A DNA stretch of 64,000 nt. Origin: Henricia sp. BOLD:AAB3569 (Eukaryota > Echinodermata > Asteroidea > Spinulosida > Echinasteridae). The notes beneath the pieces are model-generated. The model had not been told where the DNA came from. It did no database searches and was given only the letters and a program-made list of their open reading frames with translations. Positions within the stretch are counted from its first letter, which is position 1; each line of letters begins with the position of its first letter. Below are positions 57,814 to 64,000 of this stretch, piece by piece. Where the stretch lies: assembly GCA_037783545.1 (NCBI GenBank), contig JBBELK010000009.1, positions 2,666,001 through 2,730,000 on the forward strand, written 5' to 3'. A program made the translations under genes and the position numbers.

Positions 57814-58129
57814 AAAGGTTAAGGTGGCACCATCACAGACGGACAACACAGATGGATTTTGAATAGGTCTCATTAATGACCCTTGAACTCTGACCCAAGT
57901 TACACCTTCAAGGGTCAGAAACTTTTACTGTTAATCTATATTTTTAAAGTGTTTAAACGTAAACGTGATTTTAGTGCAGTTTAAAAATTTGGTGTTTAGT
58001 CTGCTTAAAAATTGAGGGACAGGGGTGTTGCAGAGATGTGATACAAAATTGTATGACACTTGCATTAGCTCGTTTTCATGAAGAAAATGCGAAATACAGC
58101 TTTTTTACATGCAGATGTGGCTGTCATGC
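57814..58129 (+). other. Presumed 3' UTR of the receptor gene
   Basis: Follows the TAG stop. Includes a small hairpin (GACCCTTGA / TCAAGGGTC, 57878-57917). No AATAAA or ATTAAA seen, so the cleavage site cannot be placed. Confidence 0.4.
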
Positions 58130-58780
58130 GATGTAGAGGCTTGTCCTTTTAAAAATATAACCATTTTAAAATTCATATTTCCGTAAAACTACTGAATATT
58201 TCAGAAAAAAAACCAAATATCTATGGAAAGGATAGAATATCCTCTATCCAATGGTATTAGGTTCATTGTGCCATTGTCATGGATGAATGAACATACAAGA
58301 CAGTTATGAAAGGTATTAACTGTGACAAGTTGCCTGAAAAGTGGATGAAACGATTCATCTCCGCCAAGACCGTGGGATGATAAGGCAGGCAGTAGGAGAT
58401 ATGAGACAAAAATGCCAGCTATGCATTAACAGGAATGGTGGCCATGTGGAGGGCACAACACCTTAAATTTCTCGGGTATTAAATGTGCCACAAAGGGAAA
58501 GGGATCAGAAAGATTGTTTTTTCTTTATTCGTTGTCCCTGTCACCACTTTTCTATTATGTAGAAATCTGTGCTGATTTCATTACCTTTTGCAACTGTATT
58601 ATATTTGTTCAGTCATCCATTGCAATGACAGTAATGAACCTAATACCACTGGAAAGAGGTTATTCTAACCTTTCCAAAGATATTTATCTTGTTCTGAAAT
58701 ATTCAGTAGTTTTGCCATTGTATGATTTTTAAAAAAAAGGTATACTTTTTTAAAAGGACGTATTGTATAGTGTGTAGAGG
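58130..58780. mobile_element. Foldback element with about 170-bp arms
   Basis: Left arm about 58130-58300 (TTTCAGAAAAAAAACCAAAT, ATCTATGGAAAGGATAG, AATGGTATTAGGTTCATTGT); right arm about 58600-58780 is its diverged inverse (AATGAACCTAATACCA, CTTTCCAAAGATATTTATC, CTGAAATATTCAGTAGTTTT). A fragment is at 28993-29125. Confidence 0.85.
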
Positions 58781-58830
58781 AAATATGTAGACTAAATCAT
58801 ATAAGTTGAAAAAAAAACCTCCACTCTCTT

Positions 58831-59144
58831 AGAGGAGCGTGACCAGATTTAAAAACAAAAAAGATTTAAAAAATACCTCCCCAAATTACTATCCATGGGA
58901 AGAAAACAGTAAATTTGGATGTAGAAGCAAAATGTTTGGTGTAGTCACTGTGATGCTTTATGGAACGATTAAATTAGTTTACAAAACATGGGTTTTTTTT
59001 GGAGGATATACTTGAAACTATACGGATTGAGAGAGCGAAATTTCGGAATGGTAATGAGAAAAATATGACAAATGATATGGTGTTAAAATCTCAACACCCA
59101 TGGGAAAAATGGGGGCTCAAATGTGACCTGACACGCTCCTTTAA
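58831..59144 (+). mobile_element. MITE family A copy
   Basis: AGGAGCGTGACCAGATTTAA, CTATCCATGGGAAGAAAACA, and the right end GACACGCTCCTTTAA. Confidence 0.85.
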
Positions 59145-59410
59145 ACAAGCGCAAAATGATCTTCGAACGTCAACTCATGTACCCTGTTGTAAATCTACTT
59201 GTGAATGGGTTAACATTCTAAACATATGCGCGCTTGCATGAACTGTTGGAGGTAAATATATTTTATTGGGATATAGTATATGCTACCCAGAAATTGATTG
59301 AATTTGCGTCGGGTAGACTGAATGTTAATTAGGGTTTGTTTTGCCCTTACCCGACGTAATTATTAACACTGTATACTTAATGCTTTTCCGAGACACTATG
59401 AACAACTTCA

Positions 59411-59470
59411 TAGCGTGCTCGGGTGGGACTCGAACCCACGACCTCCTGCAAACAAGGCAGGAGGTCATCT
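59411..59470 (-). repeat. tRNA-like fragment
   Basis: In reverse: GGAGGTCGTGGGTTCGAGTC, CCACCCGAGCACGC, a B box and T arm with GCAGGAGG / CCTCCTGC pairing beside it. No complete cloverleaf. Confidence 0.5.
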
Positions 59471-59821
59471 TATATGCTACCTATAGATGCTTTCGCGTAA
59501 AATTTGCTATTTAAGTATTTTTAAAGCTTTAAAAGCTTACTAATTGCTCTTGTGAATATTTTGTGGATGCACTGTAGAATAGGGATAAATTCACATTTCG
59601 TGCATATTACGTGAACTTTGATACTTAAGTTGTTTTTCTGGCACCAAATGTACACTTACTGGTAGCTGGCAAGTTGTAAGAACATTTTGTGGCCCCTACG
59701 TAAGGAACTCTGACCATTTTCAGTTAAGGAAGAATAAGTGATTATGTTCAGGCATTATGACCCAGGGACCGCCCGGGTAAATAATTTCGATACAAATCTG
59801 GATGCAGTGAAAAGCAACTTA

Positions 59822-59891
59822 GCTTCACCGGGATTCGAATCGCGGACCTTCTGCTTAACGTGCAGACGCGATACTAATTGAGCTATGAAGC
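59822..59891 (-). repeat. tRNA-Asn(GUU)-like sequence
   Basis: In reverse: GCTTCATAGCTCAATTAGTA, TCGCG, TCTGCACGTTAAGCAGA, AGGTCCGCGATTCGAATCCC, GGTGAAGC. Acceptor stem (7 pairs, one G-U) and anticodon stem (5 of 5) are intact with GTT in the loop. The T stem has two mismatches and the D arm is short. Probably a pseudogene or SINE head. Confidence 0.6.
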
Positions 59892-60641
59892 CAATAGGTG
59901 GTCTCAAATCACGGTAGTGCAGTTGTTCCTCACTGATTGGGATTGGCTATCACGTGAGCTTAGCAAGTCCCAAGGGAGCGATTACCTTTCAATGAGATAA
60001 CCACCCCTCCCAGAGATCACTTAAGATAGGCCTACGCCCCAATTATTAAGTATGAATAAGTGATTATTTGTATAGGGATTATGACCCAGGGTCCGCCGGA
60101 GTGAATAAATTAGATACAAATACTGTTAATTTGAGACCTTTGTGCACTTGATGGCCGCAAACAAACCGGTCTTTTTCCATTGTCTACGTCACACTGAGCA
60201 TGCGCACTATAGCTCAAACGTGACGTAACCGAAGAAAAGGACCGATTTGTTTGCTGCCATTACGCGTTTCAAAAGTCTCCAATTTTGCAAGTCCTCGAAA
60301 AAGTAGAACTTTAATCATTTGGTCTAATGAAATGTACAAGGAGCAAAATGTATACGTAGTTTAGTGTACTATATGTTCTGCACCCAATTGTAAGCAAAAA
60401 AATGTGGTATTGTAATATAACTTCACAAATACATATATTTTGCACAAGCTGTAAAAACACTTTAAAAATCATATTGCTTTATTATGATTATATGTATTAA
60501 TATATTGTCCTTGTGCAACCTGTATATAGGCATATGTAGTGTTATTTGCAAGAAAGTTTGCTGGTTTTGGTTTAAGCAATTATTTTGAAACTACCCTAGG
60601 TGTGTGGAATTTGTGCACTGAAATGTTATCACGCTTTGATA

Positions 60642-61187
60642 AAGGGGAGTCCAAAGTTGTCAACATTTTCGCGGTTCTACAAAGAGTAGGAAGGGGAGGG
60701 GGTCGAGGGTCGCGTAGAATTTTACATGCAAATTCTGACTGCAAAAGCCTTCTTTTGGAGCCTTCTGGTGTGTAGGATGTAGTGCCAACCCCTGCCGAAG
60801 GCAATGAAAATAAGCATGGAATATCGGTGATTTTCCCGTTGTTTTAGCCAAATTAGCTTATAGTTTCATGAAGGTTTATGCTTTAGAAAAACACTTAAAA
60901 AAACTGTTTTCTGGTAGTATTTATTCACTTAAACTTCTTTAGGTGATAGATGGATACTTAATAGGTGGTCTCATGCACAAATCCTGATATCGATAAAAAC
61001 AATTTCCTACTTGACATACATGCATAAATTAGCCATTATCTCGGTTCTGGCCTGTGCGACAAGCGCCTACTTTCGGTGGAGCGGCTCACAAATGTTGGCA
61101 ATTCATGGTACAGTCAGAAAGGAGTCTTGAAAATACTTCTCTCCGTAGAACTGTGAAAATGTTGAAAATACTGAACGGCCCCTAAAC
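60642..61187. mobile_element. Repeat family I, full copy
   Basis: Left AGGGGAGTCCAAAGTTGTCA, ACATTTTCGCGGTTCTAC; right GTAGAACTGTGAAAATGTTG and ACTGAACGGCCCCTA; about 546 bp with an unrelated interior. Confidence 0.8.
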
Positions 61188-61507
61188 CTGTTATAAAAAA
61201 CGGTATACGATTGTAAATGTCTACAGTAGATAAAAGCCAATATCACAACAACCGGTATTGTAATAATATAACACGACGACAATTTTACAAAATCAAGAAA
61301 TCATATTAAAATACAAAATATCAAAAAGAATATCGTTACAGAATGTACCTAATTACCTTTATCGGACTACTTAGCTACTTCGAAAGAAGAAAACATTAAC
61401 TTCAACTTAACTGGAAAACCAGTGTTTTTAAATTATCGATTACCTTATTTTTCGTTGTGTACTCGTATAGCTAAATAAATTTGATTATATAAAGTTTGTA
61501 TCGGTTG

Positions 61508-61640
61508 TAGACCGCATCGAATAGCCGCCATTTAGTGGGCACCTAAACCATTCAACAATGGAAGCACAATATGTGCAACCATGCATGTCCTAAAGGAACA
61601 AAGAAACTGCCCCACGAAATGGCGGCTATTTGATGCTAGT
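61508..61640. mobile_element. MITE family L copy
   Basis: GTAGACCGCATCGAATAGCC, CAACAATGGAAGCACAATAT and GAAATGGCGGCTATTTGATG. Confidence 0.82.
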
Positions 61641-61661
61641 GGTTGCTATGCCGCTTAACCC

Positions 61662-61925
61662 TCGGAGTAGCCTTGTCCAAGGGCTATGATATTGTGTGAA
61701 TCCGTGAAGAATTTGCTATGCAGCGAAAGTGCGCCATCGCGCGGTGAATTGTAGCCAACTGCAAAATAGTCTGGTTACCGAAATATCTTGGTCTGAATCC
61801 TAACTTCTCGGGCGAGGCTATACCGCGCGATGGCGCACTTTCGCTGCATAACATACATGCAAATTATTCACGGATTCACACAATATCATAGCCCTTGGAC
61901 AAGGCTACCTTCGGAGCCGTAAAGG
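61662..61925. mobile_element. Foldback element, about 85-bp arms
   Basis: Left GTAGCCTTGTCCAAGGGCTA to GCGCCATCGCGCGG; right CCGCGCGATGGCGCACTTTC to GCCCTTGGACAAGGCTAC. Confidence 0.87.
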
Positions 61926-62379
61926 GAAGCGCCCGGAAGGCACATTTTTGTATTTTGTTTAATTACTAAAAAACATTTGGGCCAATTCTGCTCAAACTTC
62001 ATGTAATCCTCAACTGATTACCAATATCTGTGCCTTTAATGATGAGTTAACTTACCGATCAGGTCCACCCTGGGAAATCTTGGCCTGAAGCCAAGGCCCA
62101 TTGATTTGTGTACAAACAAGTGTTCTTTGTAAATTATGTTCTGTGGGTATGGGGCTGTCACGAGTTACTAAAGTCTCCCGTGTTTGTCCTCCAGATCGGG
62201 GAGAGAACAATGATATACAAACAGTGATATACAAAGTGCCTTACGGAGTCTCCGCTTGGGACCTCGTGCAATTTTCTGGGGCGGTGCATCTCGATGTTAA
62301 GTTGATTCTGTGATACTGGTGTGATGTTGTATTCAGTTTTTGGAATTCTCAGGCGATGTTGCACAGCACGAACCTGAGG

Positions 62380-62641
62380 CCAATTTCATGGAGTTGTTTA
62401 GCAGCCGATTTTGTGCTATGGGATTTCATGGAGACCGTAACATTATAGCACTGGCAAACGTTTGCTAGCTTCAGAGGCAAATTTGCTAAACACAAGTGAC
62501 GCAACAATGCCTGTTTCCAAGCACGCGTATGCTTAAGCACGCCGCGGCCGTGAAATAGCCTTAAAGTTAGCACAACATTTCTGCTACAGTAAGCACACGT
62601 TTTCAGCTAGCGTTTAAGCAGCGCCATGAAATTGGCCCCAG
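62380..62641 (-). mobile_element. MITE family E, full copy
   Basis: Ends GAGGCCAATTTCATGGAGTT and GCGCCATGAAATTGGCCCC, with the family core in reverse. Confidence 0.86.
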
Positions 62642-62799
62642 GAGCTTCATAGCTCCACAGGAAAGCGCACATGTACACAGTGACGTTATTATAGCTTGCA
62701 TCCACATTATTTGGCTACGGCTTGTGACTTACGGCCATAACCGTCATGGGGTAGTTCGATATGTATATACCAATCCGAGAGCCGAGGACCTCTTCTCTG

Positions 62800-62985
62800 T
62801 ACGTCCGCCATAACTGGGCGCCATCCAGTGCCATGAACTGTACGCTACATTATGTTGTTACTTCTTTGTTGAAGCCTGTGCACACAAAAGGGGCGCGTTG
62901 CGCACTTCAGTTTTAACAACAACGTGCACACGCAGAACGCACACTTCATGGCACTGGATGGCCCCCAGTTATGGCGGACGCGCGC
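62800..62985. mobile_element. Inverted-repeat element
   Basis: Left GTCCGCCATAACTGGGCGCC, ATCCAGTGCCATGAA; right TTCATGGCACTGGATGGCCC, CCAGTTATGGCGGAC; ends of about 38 bp. Confidence 0.83.
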
Positions 62986-63224
62986 AGGGAAGAAGTCCTT
63001 AGCTACCGGATTCGTGTATAGTACGGTAGTCTCGTCGGCTATGTACACTGAGAAATTGATCGATTCTCGCAGTGGATGGACGATAGAGACGACGTGACAT
63101 GCGCAAAGGCTCAAAATGACGTCATCACGTCGCATGCCACAAAGTCGACTGGTTGAACCATATTGGTTGGTGCTAATTGCCACCCACAATCAAAGTACAG
63201 TCACGTGACTTTGTCCTCAATAGA

Positions 63225-63388
63225 CTGCCGAAGTGTGACGTGCGTTGCCATGGCAATTGGATCTAAACTATCATGGCCGTCGGGAAAAGTACCATTGGAA
63301 AAGCACTGGGACACGGTTGAGTGATTTTTAGTTTAGATCCAATTGCCTAGGCAACCAACAAAAGGTGACGTATTCACTTCGGCATGTC
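63225..63388. mobile_element. Inverted-repeat element, family O
   Basis: Left TGCCGAAGTGTGACGTGCGT, TGCCATGGCAATTGGATCTA; right TAGATCCAATTGCCTAGGCA, ACGTATTCACTTCGGCA. Related interior words (TTCACTGGTTTTTAG, AAATGCAGGG) recur at 63640-63745 and 9060-9185. Confidence 0.8.
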
Positions 63389-64000
63389 GCCTCTTCTTAG
63401 TACAGTAGCTAGTTTTATACTTTGAATGTGTGGATCTATTTGCTTTTAATTATGTAAAAATAATTCTTTACTTGATTAACCAAGGAATGCCTTATTTGGT
63501 TTTTGCCTTGTTAATAAACAATTGCCAATAAGTGCCTTATCGATGATGTAGCAATAAAATAATCAATGTGGTGTTGAGATCGATTCACTGTCGTAGTCAT
63601 GACGTCATACCGGGGTTTGCCAGGGTTACTGGGTCTAAACAATAGCTGGTAATCTGAAATGCCCATTGCTAAAATGCAGGGAACCACTTCACTGGTTTTT
63701 AGTGTAGACTCGGTAACCTTGGCAACACACCAAGGGTAATGTTTTCATTTTAGTTGTCTTAGCGAAGTCATGCATGCAGCATATATGCAGCACGATGACT
63801 GGAGGGTACCCCCAAGTTTCATTGTTAATTCCCTCATTGAATTCATTTTAAAAGTCGAAATTCTTTGCATACTTCAATAACAAGGTGGCTCCTAACAACC
63901 ACAGAGCTATACCCAGCACGATATGTGGCAGAGGGACTTCCCCCTAACGACCCTATACCTTAACACACTCTTCCCTTTTGTTAACGCACCAATCCCCCCC
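63389..64000. other. Non-coding end of the window
   Basis: Contains a diverged family O copy (about 63610-63745). Nothing else recognised. Confidence 0.4.

Larger units (their letters stand above)
59145..60640. other. Non-coding downstream stretch
   Basis: 59735-59790 and 60040-60110 share ATTATGACCCAGGG..CCGCC and GTGATTAT, flanking the tRNA-like unit in the same direction. They look like the two ends of a duplicated segment. 60150-60250 has the inverted words ACAAACCGGTC / GACCGATTTGT. Confidence 0.45.

Overview
The window is animal nuclear DNA, AT-rich, with a long intron-split gene in a dense bed of short interspersed repeats. There are no operons, Shine-Dalgarno sites or CRISPR arrays. 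Many tRNA-derived SINEs, TTAA-flanked MITEs and foldback elements, together with the receptor type, suggest a marine invertebrate deuterostome, possibly an echinoderm such as a sea star. That assignment is inference at low confidence.

One gene accounts for all convincing protein-coding signal. It is an adhesion G-protein-coupled receptor on the + strand. I reconstructed 29 coding exons by joining conserved segments whose GT..AG junctions keep one reading frame from ATG 8222 to TAG 57811-57813, giving about 1142 residues. The order is signal peptide (exons 1-2), Cys-rich and unassigned extracellular region (3-6), F5/8 type C (discoidin) domain (7-9), small Cys knot (10), Thr/Ser/Pro stalk (11), GAIN domain with an intact GPS ending CSCNHM/TN (12-18), seven transmembrane helices (19-26) and a short cytoplasmic tail (27-29). 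Exons 6, 7-9 and 10 are symmetric phase 1-1 units.

Positions 1-8221 hold only repeats plus the presumed promoter and 5' leader. Intron 1 (about 10.3 kb) holds SINEs, a tandem tRNA-like array and a decayed second copy of the first exon and its upstream region (about 9786-10060). Introns 3-18 carry nested transposons: two LINE 3' ends each broken by MITEs, a three-copy MITE family with clean 5-bp target duplications, a GATAGGGCGAC-rich family inserted at TTGT, and a 1.6-kb Tc1/mariner-like element ending 21 bp before exon 18. Introns 19-28 hold foldback elements, including one with 200-bp arms and a hAT-like element with an 8-bp target duplication. From 57814 to the end there is a presumed 3' UTR and then only repeats.

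No second protein-coding gene is supported. The other long open frames come from homopolymers, antisense of real exons, or repeats.
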